Shown: positions 1 to 6,485, numbered from the stretch's first letter. The stretch: DNA of 6,485 nucleotides from Amylibacter sp. (GCA_030625465.1 DAOUQS010000118.1:1-6485), one strand, 5' to 3'. The notes: generated from the letters alone by a model not told the origin. Numbers and translations: made by a program.

Positions 1-840
1 GGTACGGCAGGCCATAGCCTCCAATAGGGGCAAGCCAAACCCTTCTGCTTCACTGGTAAAAAGCCAAACATCACATTGTGCATAAATTTTCGGGATCATC
101 ACTTGTTTTGGCTGTAGATGATATTCAACCCAATCCGGCAATTTATGGCTACCTTTGGGAAGTTCCGCACCAAAGGCAACGACCTTAAGATTCTCATTAT
201 ATTGCTTGGCTTCCTTGATCACACGTAACGCAAGCTCGATTTTTTTTCGGGCAGCTGAAGTGTACATAAACCCAACAGTGAACACCTTATTCATTATTCT
301 GGGCGGGCTATCAAATTGAACAAAATCTACCGAATTATGGATTATACACGCATCTTTTACCTTATGCTTATCCTTTAATGTGTCAGCAATATAGTTCGAA
401 ACAGCGATTTTGTTCAGCGGCAGCGCATATGTATCGATCACGCGCTGTATTGGAAGATGCGGAAATATCTCATAACCTTGTAAGAAATAAAATTTATTTC
501 CTTTGCTTTTACCAAGCGCCGCTACCCATTCGGCAGTTTCCCACCAGGTTGCTATAACCGCATCGCTATCCGGAATATCGTTATTATGCACTGGTCGCGG
601 CCTGTTTAAAATAACATGTTTTTCCCCGAGAAAATCCAACAAGGGAGTCGTTGTTGGCTTCTTTGTTATTTCCCGGCCTTTTAAAATTAGTTTTATTTTT
701 TGTACTAACGAAATTATTCGGGGAGGCTGAGAGATAACCGTTACATCGTGGCCCCGCTCTGTAAGTTTCTTGGCATAGATTGCAACGACACGAATACCAC
801 CTGCGAGCCCTGCAAATGGAAGTACAAAAGTTATTTTCAT
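1..840 (-). CDS. Family 4 (GT-B) glycosyltransferase, 3' end cut by window edge
   Basis: Translation on the minus strand is open for 280 codons from ATG at 840 to the window edge, with no stop. The N-terminus has the nucleotide-fold start of group 1/GT4 transferases: a beta strand with small residues (ITFVLP), then A13-GGIRVV near residue 14 and a 'RGHDVTV' strand near 29-35. The GT4 EX7E donor-site motif is visible near the cut end as E266-GFGLPLL-E274 followed by AMA. From the family, it transfers a sugar from an NDP-sugar donor to a lipid-linked or glycan acceptor at the cytoplasmic face; donor and acceptor cannot be told from the sequence. It lies 55 nt downstream of the WecG-like gene on the same strand, so probably in one transcript. 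An in-frame ATG at 852 (adds MDNK) has AAGGG 4 nt upstream, while 840 has only a weak GGA; 852 is a real alternative start. By hand count the gene is about 43% GC against about 52% for its neighbour, which suggests separate acquisition. Confidence 0.9.
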   Translation of the reverse strand, partial: MKITFVLPFAGLAGGIRVVAIYAKKLTERGHDVTVISQPPRIISLVQKIKLILKGREITKKPTTTPLLDFLGEKHVILNRPRPVHNNDIPDSDAVIATWWETAEWVAALGKSKGNKFYFLQGYEIFPHLPIQRVIDTYALPLNKIAVSNYIADTLKDKHKVKDACIIHNSVDFVQFDSPPRIMNKVFTVGFMYTSAARKKIELALRVIKEAKQYNENLKVVAFGAELPKGSHKLPDWVEYHLQPKQVMIPKIYAQCDVWLFTSEAEGFGLPLLEAMACRT

Positions 841-895
841 TTTATTATCCATTATACCCTTAACATTACGACAAAGGCAGCAAATCCAGAATAGA

Positions 896-1675
896 TCATC
901 GCGCCCGAACCGCCTGTACTATTAATTCAGGAAGGACAGCAATGCACGCCCCATAACGGTAGGCTAAACGGCGCGGGTTGCTTAGCATACGCCAAAGCCA
1001 TTCCAGAGCCAGCTTTCGAATGATCCGTGGCGCACGCGTTTGGGTTCCGGCGATGAAATCCAGACTGGCGCCAATTGAGACAAAACCGCAATGTGGTAGA
1101 CTTTCCGCCGCATTAACAGAAAAAATCTCTTGTTTGGGTGCGCCCAGCGCAAGAAAACACAGCCTCGCCCCTGACTTTGCAAGTTCATCCACACATTCCT
1201 GTGCTTCGACCCCTTCAGGATCAAAGCCATATGGTGGTGCAATGCGCGCAACTATGCGTAATTCTGGATACGTCGCCATTAGGGCATCCGCCGCTTTACC
1301 CAGCGTTTCCTGCGTGGCGCCCAACAATGCGACCGGTGTATCCATTTTTGCTGCGACCGCTGTAAGCGGCTTGACCAGCTCGGATCCCGGAACCAGCTCT
1401 ATCCGGCGCCCTGCAATGCGCGACAGCCACACGATCGGATTACCGTCAGCAACCACATAGGTTTGGCGCCTATACGCTTGAAAAAACTGATCCGAATGGC
1501 GCAACTTTACAATATGATCAAGATTAAGCGTTGCTATCGTGAAGCCCTGCTTATTGTGCAAACAGTCCGCCACCAGCGCCAGCAGGGCAGATTTGGATTC
1601 GACATTGACCTGGATTTTATCAGGGATTTCCGAAGAATCAGGGGTTTTATCAGGTGCGAAAGACCAGTTAATCAT
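896..1675 (-). CDS. WecG/TagA/CpsF family glycosyltransferase
   Basis: A 259-residue protein, the usual length for this family (GT26). Hallmarks in order: T49-LNLDHI near residues 49-55, the VADGNP segment with D77 (the aspartate matching the proposed catalytic base in TagA/TarA), a LALGAPKQE block at about 175-183, GASLDFIAG at 202-210, RAPR at 214-217, and a C-terminal LEWLWRMLSNPRR stretch typical of members that sit on the membrane through a basic/aromatic tail. Family members transfer an N-acetylmannosamine-type (or, in CpsF-like cases, other) sugar from a UDP-sugar to an undecaprenyl-diphosphate-linked acceptor in the cytoplasm; the precise sugar cannot be read here. It is first of a leftward pair with the GT4 gene and is divergent from the OPX gene. 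The start ATG at 1675 is preceded by a weak ACGAG about 8 nt upstream. Stop is TGA. It is not called wecG because substrate specificity is unknown. Confidence 0.93.
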   Translation of the reverse strand: MINWSFAPDKTPDSSEIPDKIQVNVESKSALLALVADCLHNKQGFTIATLNLDHIVKLRHSDQFFQAYRRQTYVVADGNPIVWLSRIAGRRIELVPGSELVKPLTAVAAKMDTPVALLGATQETLGKAADALMATYPELRIVARIAPPYGFDPEGVEAQECVDELAKSGARLCFLALGAPKQEIFSVNAAESLPHCGFVSIGASLDFIAGTQTRAPRIIRKLALEWLWRMLSNPRRLAYRYGACIAVLPELIVQAVRAR

Positions 1676-1939
1676 AGTAACACTCGTCGTAATTTAGTTC
1701 TTTTATGCTTAATGCTTATTGATGTTATTTATGTGATCTATCTTCTAAAAATCAGCCAAAATCATAAACCATTGCTAAATATACGATAAAATGTTGCGTT
1801 AGTGATACGTTTGAAGGTAAAAAGGCGTGATTTTGGATTGGTTTATAAGATTAACAATAGTTTCCGACAGGAAAATAGACCAGTCTGAAAAATGTAAGGT
1901 GTATCCTTTTTATAGAGTAGCTTAACGCGGAGAAATGAA
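1676..1939. promoter_or_regulatory. AT-rich divergent intergenic region, presumed to hold both promoters
   Basis: This 264-bp spacer separates the start codons of two divergent units, so promoters for both directions should lie in it. It is about 31% GC by hand count over 1681-1920, far below the genes beside it. I could not find a convincing -35/-10 pair with proper spacing on either strand. Visible structure: a perfect tandem heptamer at 1705-1718, a short dyad AGAC-CA-GTCT at 1877-1886, and a short hairpin AAGG-TGTAT-CCTT at 1896-1908 followed by T residues. A good Shine-Dalgarno GGAG at 1929-1932 lies 7 nt before the plus-strand gene. No small ORF here looked coding. Regulatory role is inferred from the divergent arrangement. 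Confidence 0.5.
1705..1718. repeat. Tandem direct repeat of ATGCTTA (two perfect copies)
   Basis: ATGCTTA occurs twice back to back, 30-43 nt upstream of the WecG-like start codon on its transcribed side. Such a position would suit a regulator site or part of the 5' leader, but two heptamers in AT-rich DNA may also be chance. Confidence 0.35.
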
Positions 1940-2530
1940 ATGAAACAATTACTGGTTATTTTAACAATGGTCTTGCTGGCCCCAATGGCGCTGGCACAGG
2001 ATTATAAAGTGAAACCTGGAGACGTACTTCAAATTGAAGTGTTGGAAGACCCAAGTCTGAACCGACAGGTACTTGTTTTGCCGGATGGCAGAGTATCATT
2101 TCCAATGGCCGGCACGCTGAAAGCCTCGGGTAAATCAATACCAGAGGTCAAAAGCGCACTGTCATCTGCGATGGCATCTAATTTTGTAACACCCCCAACA
2201 GTATTTGTTGGCCTGTCTGCTTTGGGAAAACCAAAAACAAGTGGTGGATCAGGTACCGTTGAGGTGTATGTCCTTGGCGAGGTTGGAAAACCGGGCAAGT
2301 ATAAAATCAACCGCGGCACAACCATCTTACAATTTATCGCTGAAATGGGTGGGCTATCCAAATTTGCCGCGACCAAACGCATCCAAGTTTGGAGTACAGA
2401 CAGTGCAGGACGTCAAGTATCATACAAATTCAACTATAATGCTTTGTCAAAAGGCGCTGGATTAAGCAATAACCGTGTAATACGAAACGGTGATACCGTC
2501 GTTGTGCCGCAACGACGCCTCTTTGAGTAG
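1940..2530 (+). CDS. Short outer-membrane polysaccharide export (OPX, Wza/GumB-like) protein
   Basis: A 196-residue exported protein. Residues 1-19 form a classical signal peptide (MKQ, hydrophobic core, cleavage ALA|QDY); there is no lipobox cysteine, so unlike E. coli Wza it is not predicted to be a lipoprotein. Residues 21 to about 95 match the polysaccharide export (PES) domain, beginning YKVKPGDVLQI and with PDGRVSFP at 48-55. Residues about 107-165 match a single SLBB domain, with VLGEVGKPGKY at 111-121, and the protein closes with RNGDTVVVPQ at 182-191. Nothing follows that could be the amphipathic C-terminal helix by which full Wza crosses the outer membrane. It therefore likely forms a periplasmic ring that guides polymer to a separate outer-membrane pore, probably the beta-barrel encoded 17 nt downstream. 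The start is supported by GGAG 7 nt upstream. First gene of the rightward block. Confidence 0.93.
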   Translation: MKQLLVILTMVLLAPMALAQDYKVKPGDVLQIEVLEDPSLNRQVLVLPDGRVSFPMAGTLKASGKSIPEVKSALSSAMASNFVTPPTVFVGLSALGKPKTSGGSGTVEVYVLGEVGKPGKYKINRGTTILQFIAEMGGLSKFAATKRIQVWSTDSAGRQVSYKFNYNALSKGAGLSNNRVIRNGDTVVVPQRRLFE

Positions 2531-2547
2531 CAATAGTAAAAAAGAGA

Positions 2548-3966
2548 ATGCAGGTGGGAAAAAAACAATCGATGCGCGTCGTAGCCATCGGCGCACTGGG
2601 CTTATATGCACTGGCGTCCCAGGCGCAAGGAGGCTCTGATACCGGGCTTGCCATGACGCTGGATTTAGACCAGCGTTTTGGCGTGGATACCAATGACGGG
2701 CTAACCTCTGGCGGGGAAGAAAATAGCAATATTTCCTCTACACAGTTAACCTTTGGCTTAACAGCAGACACGCCGGTTGACAGTTTATCATTGATTGCAT
2801 CGGGTGATTTCCGCATCACAGACGGGCCAGACAACCCCGGCACAGATTTCGGGGTGGACAGTGCGCTTTTCCGTCTATCCTATGCGCGTGACACAGGGAA
2901 TTCCGCCCTAACATTTCGCACCAATTACCGCCTTAGCGATGTCGACACAACGTTACCATTTTCAGATTTCATCGACCCTGACACGGGCGACATTGTACTT
3001 CCGGATGATCTGGATAATCTAAATGGCACTGGCACACGCAGAAGCATGGGATTCAACGGATCGCTTGATTTATTCAAGAACGCACCTATTGGCCTGATCC
3101 TGAACGCAAGCCATAATACGCTGACCTATTCCAATACAACCGACCCGGGTTTGTACCGCACCGAACGGATAAATCTTGGGGCCACAGTACGATTAACATT
3201 CTCTCCTGTTCTGGAAGGCAATCTGAATGTAGATCACTCCACATACGATGCCGAAGATGTTGATCTGACAGAACGCTATACAAACAGCGCATCCTTCGGC
3301 TTGATCTATAGCGCGTCACCAATCACAGAATATCACGGTAATATCGGTTATAGTATAACCGACGAAGACGAGGGTATCGGCATTGCCCGCATAACAACAC
3401 GTAATGAAGGTGTCATTGGCAGTTTCGGTGCGTTTTATGAACGGCCAAACGGCAGGATTAACCCGGAAATATCATCAAATGTCAGCAACAATGGCCGGCG
3501 CAACACACTAAACGTTGCAAGGGTATTCGACTTGCCGAATGCATCCTTATCCGGCAGCTTGGGTGTTACACGGGGCGGGGCGGATGAAACCAACATTATC
3601 GGCAGCCTAAGTTTTACACAAATGATACCCACCGGGGATATAACTGCACAGCTTAACAGATATGTTGCAGATGATAGCAACGATGACGAGCGGCTGTATT
3701 CGGCGCTGTCAATTGGCTATTCCCATGAAATAAACAGTTATTCCAACCTTGATTTGCGCACATCATTCACAACATCGAATACAACGGCCAAAACCGATCT
3801 GAATACACGTATACGCGCATCAGCCACCTATACTTACAGTATGACCAAGGACTGGAATTTAAACACAGGCTATATCTTCCGCCAACGTGATGATGCAAAT
3901 TCAGCACGTGCTGACAGTCATGCGGTATTTTTCGGAATTGGCCGCAAGTGGGATTTACAGAAATAG
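2548..3966 (+). CDS. Exported outer-membrane beta-barrel protein, putative polysaccharide porin
   Basis: A 472-residue protein with a signal peptide: basic KKQ, a short hydrophobic run (VVAIGALGLYAL) and a cleavage site near ASQA|QGG around residues 24-27. The rest is a long series of 9-14-residue segments of alternating polar and hydrophobic/aromatic residues, such as RINLGATVRLTF, SASFGLIYSA and SALSIGYSHEI, joined by turns rich in N, D and G. By eye I count about 20 such strands, spread over the whole mature chain, which supports an integral outer-membrane beta-barrel. The C-terminus ends in KWDLQK, so the last aromatic lies five residues from the end rather than terminal. It resembles the poorly conserved barrel proteins of exosortase-linked EPS loci, but I do not recognise a named family. 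Tight linkage to the OPX gene suggests it is the outer-membrane exit pore for the polymer. Start choice is uncertain: ATG 2548 has AAAGAG only 1 nt away, while ATG 2572 has GGTGGGA 12 nt upstream; both keep the signal peptide. Confidence 0.8.
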   Translation: MQVGKKQSMRVVAIGALGLYALASQAQGGSDTGLAMTLDLDQRFGVDTNDGLTSGGEENSNISSTQLTFGLTADTPVDSLSLIASGDFRITDGPDNPGTDFGVDSALFRLSYARDTGNSALTFRTNYRLSDVDTTLPFSDFIDPDTGDIVLPDDLDNLNGTGTRRSMGFNGSLDLFKNAPIGLILNASHNTLTYSNTTDPGLYRTERINLGATVRLTFSPVLEGNLNVDHSTYDAEDVDLTERYTNSASFGLIYSASPITEYHGNIGYSITDEDEGIGIARITTRNEGVIGSFGAFYERPNGRINPEISSNVSNNGRRNTLNVARVFDLPNASLSGSLGVTRGGADETNIIGSLSFTQMIPTGDITAQLNRYVADDSNDDERLYSALSIGYSHEINSYSNLDLRTSFTTSNTTAKTDLNTRIRASATYTYSMTKDWNLNTGYIFRQRDDANSARADSHAVFFGIGRKWDLQK

Positions 3967-4105
3967 CTGGATTGTAGTATTTTCGTGATCAAACTGTTTC
4001 TACATCAATAAATCATAGTCGAATCGCCTGTTTTTTACTAGAATGCCCCCAGTTTGCAGTCTTTCTGCTTTGTATTTTAACGATTAGTGCCTGAAAGTTT
4101 ATTCA
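3967..4105. other. Intergenic gap between barrel and exosortase genes
   Basis: This 139-bp AT-rich gap is the longest within the rightward block. It has no strong rho-independent terminator: the best hairpin is a 4-bp stem GCAG-TCTTT-CTGC at 4056-4068, and a T6 run at 4031-4036 has no stem before it. I found no clear promoter. It may hold a separate start point for the exosortase-rhomboid pair, or simply be a transcribed spacer. Confidence 0.35.
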
Positions 4106-5716
4106 ATGTCTGTTTCTGAAATATCATCATCAAGACGCTTTGGCCTCAGATCATTTGATGTCAACAAGGCCGGGCTTTTCTGGTTTATACTTTTAATTGC
4201 AGCCAGTCTGCCGGTTTTTTGGCTTGGAATAACATTTCTAGGCAAAACATGGGCAACACCTGAATACAGCCACGGCCCGCTTATTCCTTTAATCTCGCTT
4301 TATCTTTTCTTACGCGAATTGCGTAATTCCCCAACCGGTTCACATAGTGAAGCACGCCCTGTGCGCTGGCCGGGGCTTGTGGTTATCGCATTAGGATTAT
4401 TTGGCGGCATTGCGGGTAATCTTGTTCAAATTCCCGATATTGTGACCTATGCGATGATTGTCTGGGTCGGCGGCGTGGTGTTAACCGTTTTCGGCTGGGA
4501 TAAAGGGCGGCGCCACCAATTGCCTGTATTACATCTGGTCTTCATGCTGGCCCTGCCGGGTGTCATCTATTGGAAAATGTCGATATTTTTACAAGGCGTT
4601 TCTTCAGAGCTTGGCGTCTGGTTTGTCGCACTAATGGGCGTTCCGGTTTATCTGGAAGGCAATATTATCGACCTAGGTGTCTATAAACTGCATGTGGCCG
4701 AAGCTTGCTCGGGGTTGCGTTACCTGTTTCCGATCCTTAGCTTTTCCTATCTTACATCTATCCTTTACCGCGGCCCTTTCTGGCACAAAGCACTGTTGAT
4801 GCTATCAGCAGCACCTATCACAGTTGTGATGAATTCACTTCGTATTGGCGCAATTGGCGTCATCGTTAACAGTTACGGAACGGAACGGGTTGAAGGGTTT
4901 ATGCATTTTTTCGAAGGTTGGGTGATCTTCCTGGCTTGTATCGCAATCCTGTTTTTGTTGGCCATTGCATTGCAACGCCTGACCCCGAACCCATTACCAC
5001 TTAGCCAAGCTATTGATCTGGACACAGAGGGCCTGGGCAAGCAAGCCATGCGGGTTTTCGGGATCGCACCTTCACGCGGGATGATAAGTGCCGCACTTCT
5101 TACTGTAGCAACCAGTGCTGCATTTGTTCTGGCGCCTTCAGTTGAACGCACCTTGCCAGAGCGTGACGCATTCAATCTGTTCCCGCGCCACATTACAGAA
5201 TGGTCCGGCACGCATCGCCCGTTAAGTACTGGTGTGGAAAAGGCCCTTGGGGCCGATGATTATATCAACACCCGCTACCAAAACCCGACAGAAGAAAACT
5301 ATGTCAGCCTATTTTCGGCTTACTATGAAGAACAGACAAAGGGTTCCGGCATCCATTCACCAGAGGTTTGTTTGCCCGGCGGCGGATGGGAAATTTTCAG
5401 TTTTGCAAAACAGTCCGTTGATATGTCATCAACACCTTACGGTGTATTTGATGTTAACCGTGCTGTTATCCAAAAAGGCCTGTCCAAACAGCTGGTCTAT
5501 TACTGGTTTGAACAACGCGGCCAACGTATGACAAACGATTATCTGGCCAAGGCCGGGGTTGTCTATGACAGCTTGACCATTGGCCGCTCTGACGGGGCAA
5601 TTGTGCGTTTTGTATCGCCAATTAGTGCAAAAGAAACCGAGGCAGATGCCGACGCACGTATCCAGCGCTTTATGAAAGCAAGCCTTGGGCGGTTACCAAG
5701 ATTTATTCCGGAATAA
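4106..5716 (+). CDS. xrtD: Exosortase with fused C-terminal EpsI domain (XrtD-like)
   Basis: A 536-residue inner-membrane protein in two parts. Residues about 20-290 are the polytopic exosortase domain with some eight to nine hydrophobic segments. It includes the family's N-terminal motif YSHGPLIP at 54-61 and the catalytic triad-type residues: C201 in [10 protein letters not shown]246 in NSLRIG and H267 in MHFFEGW. A further hydrophobic segment at about 326-343 leads to an EpsI-type periplasmic domain at about 345-525, marked by [12 protein letters not shown] at 417-428 and YYWFEQRGQ at 465-473. Exosortases are transpeptidase-like enzymes that cleave C-terminal sorting signals (PEP-CTERM or variants) of exported proteins; XrtD-type enzymes pair with VPLPA-CTERM tags. 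Assignment to XrtD rests on the fused EpsI domain, the length and the apparent alphaproteobacterial host, recalled rather than searched; an EpsI-fused XrtA or another subtype remains possible. The Shine-Dalgarno is weak (GAAAG 8 nt before the ATG). Exosortase domain certain, subtype about 60%. Confidence 0.93.
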   Translation: MSVSEISSSRRFGLRSFDVNKAGLFWFILLIAASLPVFWLGITFLGKTWATPEYSHGPLIPLISLYLFLRELRNSPTGSHSEARPVRWPGLVVIALGLFGGIAGNLVQIPDIVTYAMIVWVGGVVLTVFGWDKGRRHQLPVLHLVFMLALPGVIYWKMSIFLQGVSSELGVWFVALMGVPVYLEGNIIDLGVYKLHVAEACSGLRYLFPILSFSYLTSILYRGPFWHKALLMLSAAPITVVMNSLRIGAIGVIVNSYGTERVEGFMHFFEGWVIFLACIAILFLLAIALQRLTPNPLPLSQAIDLDTEGLGKQAMRVFGIAPSRGMISAALLTVATSAAFVLAPSVERTLPERDAFNLFPRHITEWSGTHRPLSTGVEKALGADDYINTRYQNPTEENYVSLFSAYYEEQTKGSGIHSPEVCLPGGGWEIFSFAKQSVDMSSTPYGVFDVNRAVIQKGLSKQLVYYWFEQRGQRMTNDYLAKAGVVYDSLTIGRSDGAIVRFVSPISAKETEADADARIQRFMKASLGRLPRFIPE

Positions 5717-5764
5717 TTATATACCCCCTTGCGCCCACCTGCCTGTGACGTAAGAATCGTGACT

Positions 5765-6436
5765 ATGACAAAATGGGCGTTACCAGATCAACCATATGCA
5801 CAGTGGCAACGCCACCCAGCGCTATTGGGGCTTATGCTTTCCATGATCATGGCCGAGCTTATTTTATCTTTGGCCGACCTAGGCGTGCTAGGCGCAATAG
5901 GATGGCGCGGGCTTGCTTATCAAAACGGTGCATTCTGGGTGGGCCTTCTTACCAACTGGCGGCCGAATTATACGGGCCAAACCGTGGTAATGTTTTTCAC
6001 CTATACATTCTTGCACGGCGGGCTAATGCATATGATCACAAATATGATCGTCCTGTTCAGTTTGGGTTTGATTGCAATCAAGCGGGTTGGGTCTGCGGGT
6101 TTTTTCGTTATCTTCTTTTTAGCCGCTTTTGGTGGCGGCATAGCCTTTGGAACCCTAAGTAACAGTGTGCAACCTATGGTCGGGGCATCGGGTGCATTGT
6201 TCGGACTGGCCGGTGCCTGGGTCTATTGGGGTTGGGCGGATCACCGCAAGACCAATACCTCTGTTTTGCCGGTGCTACTTGTAGTTTCGGGTTTAACTTT
6301 GCTTAACATTATAATGTGGTGGTGGCTAAATGGCCAATTGGCATGGCAAACACATTTAGGCGGATTCATTTCCGGATGGGCATCAGCGGCACTTTTAACG
6401 GCTCTTCAGTCCGCATTAAGTAAGCCCCAAGAATGA
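5765..6436 (+). CDS. Rhomboid family intramembrane serine protease
   Basis: A 223-residue polytopic membrane protein with the full rhomboid signature. The catalytic serine is S142 in GASGALFG and the catalytic histidine H197 in HLGGF; H84 and the HxxxN motif H89-MIT-N93 match the oxyanion-side residues known from GlpG. About six hydrophobic segments can be seen (roughly 19-40, 72-85, 90-106, 110-133, 140-157, 167-187) plus the histidine-bearing helix at 197-215. Rhomboids cleave transmembrane helices within the inner membrane. The gene follows the exosortase on the same strand after 48 nt and likely shares its transcript. I start it at ATG 5765 (MTKWALP); the frame stays open upstream to a TTG at 5729 and GTG at 5759, but the extra residues (RPPACDV...) look non-coding and TTG is a rare start. 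Only a weak AAGA lies 9 nt before the ATG. The substrate is unknown; a role in processing exosortase-sorted or signalling proteins is inference. Confidence 0.9.
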   Translation: MTKWALPDQPYAQWQRHPALLGLMLSMIMAELILSLADLGVLGAIGWRGLAYQNGAFWVGLLTNWRPNYTGQTVVMFFTYTFLHGGLMHMITNMIVLFSLGLIAIKRVGSAGFFVIFFLAAFGGGIAFGTLSNSVQPMVGASGALFGLAGAWVYWGWADHRKTNTSVLPVLLVVSGLTLLNIIMWWWLNGQLAWQTHLGGFISGWASAALLTALQSALSKPQE

Positions 6437-6485
6437 TACGGTTCCTGAAAAAACCTACAAATACCGGGGCGCATCCAAAACCTTT
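6433..6485 (+). CDS. Start of a further ORF, truncated by window edge
   Basis: An ATG at 6433 overlaps the rhomboid TGA stop as ATGA, the usual arrangement for translational coupling. The frame stays open to the end of the window, giving 17 full residues starting MIRFLKKP. There is no strong Shine-Dalgarno sequence (only CCAAGA just before it), as can occur with coupled starts. The peptide is too short to assign, and an open frame of this length can occur by chance. Confidence 0.4.
   Translation, partial: MIRFLKKPTNTGAHPKP

Noticed and set aside
503..730. Plus-strand open frame of 75 codons
   Set aside because: Antisense to the GT4 glycosyltransferase, whose frame is open throughout and carries the EX7E motif.
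978..1460. Plus-strand open frame of 160 codons
   Set aside because: It lies antisense to the WecG-like gene, which has clear family motifs; the translation shows no recognisable domain and is rich in S, A and R as expected of an antisense shadow.
1676..1939. Sigma-70-type promoters such as TATAAG at 1844-1849 or TATAGA at 1911-1916
   Set aside because: Neither has a recognisable -35 element at 16-18 nt, and such hexamers are expected by chance in DNA this AT-rich.
1935..1943. Minimal ORF ATG AAA TGA overlapping the OPX start
   Set aside because: A two-codon frame one base out of register is most likely chance; GGAG spacing better fits the ATG at 1940.
2430..2843. Minus-strand open frame of 137 codons across the OPX-barrel junction
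   Set aside because: It overlaps the end of the OPX gene and the signal peptide region of the barrel; composition and lack of motifs mark it as a shadow.
4056..4068. Hairpin GCAG-TCTTT-CTGC as a terminator of the OPX-barrel unit
   Set aside because: The stem is only 4 bp and the following T tract is interrupted, so it is too weak to call a rho-independent terminator.
5729..5764. TTG start adding 12 residues to the rhomboid
   Set aside because: TTG is a rare start, no Shine-Dalgarno sequence precedes it, and the added residues do not look like a rhomboid N-terminus; the ATG at 5765 is preferred.
5773..6162. Plus-strand open frame of 129 codons inside the rhomboid gene
   Set aside because: It is in another frame of a gene with intact rhomboid catalytic motifs and has no domain of its own.

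Overview
The window is a piece of a polysaccharide (exopolysaccharide or capsule) biosynthesis, export and protein-sorting locus of a Gram-negative bacterium. Signal peptides, an outer-membrane beta-barrel, an outer-membrane polysaccharide export (OPX) protein and an exosortase all need a double-membrane cell. The exosortase with a fused EpsI-type domain most resembles, from memory, the XrtD type of Alphaproteobacteria, and the WecG-family protein also looks alphaproteobacterial. A Rhodobacterales-like marine lineage of moderate GC is my best guess, but it is an inference and no phylogenetic marker is present.

Layout. The left 1.7 kb is on the minus strand and reads leftward: a WecG/TagA/CpsF-family glycosyltransferase (896-1675), then a family-4-type glycosyltransferase (840 down to the window edge, 3' end missing). 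An AT-rich divergent spacer (1676-1939) separates it from a plus-strand block. That block holds a short Wza/GumB-like OPX protein (1940-2530), a 472-residue exported beta-barrel protein 17 nt later (2548-3966), a 139-bp gap, an exosortase-EpsI fusion (4106-5716), a rhomboid intramembrane serine protease (ATG at 5765, ends 6436), and the first codons of another ORF overlapping the rhomboid stop by 4 nt (6433 onward).

How the genes fit together. The two glycosyltransferases would add sugars to a lipid-linked repeat unit on the cytoplasmic side of the inner membrane. The OPX protein and the beta-barrel would form the periplasmic and outer-membrane exit path. The exosortase would process C-terminally tagged proteins at the inner membrane, coupling protein sorting to the polysaccharide, as is known for exosortase/EPS loci. 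No sorting-signal substrate is encoded here, and no initiating sugar transferase, flippase, polymerase or Wzc-like co-polymerase is visible, so those must lie outside. The rhomboid behind the exosortase is the least expected member. No RNA genes, insertion sequences, CRISPR arrays or origins were seen.
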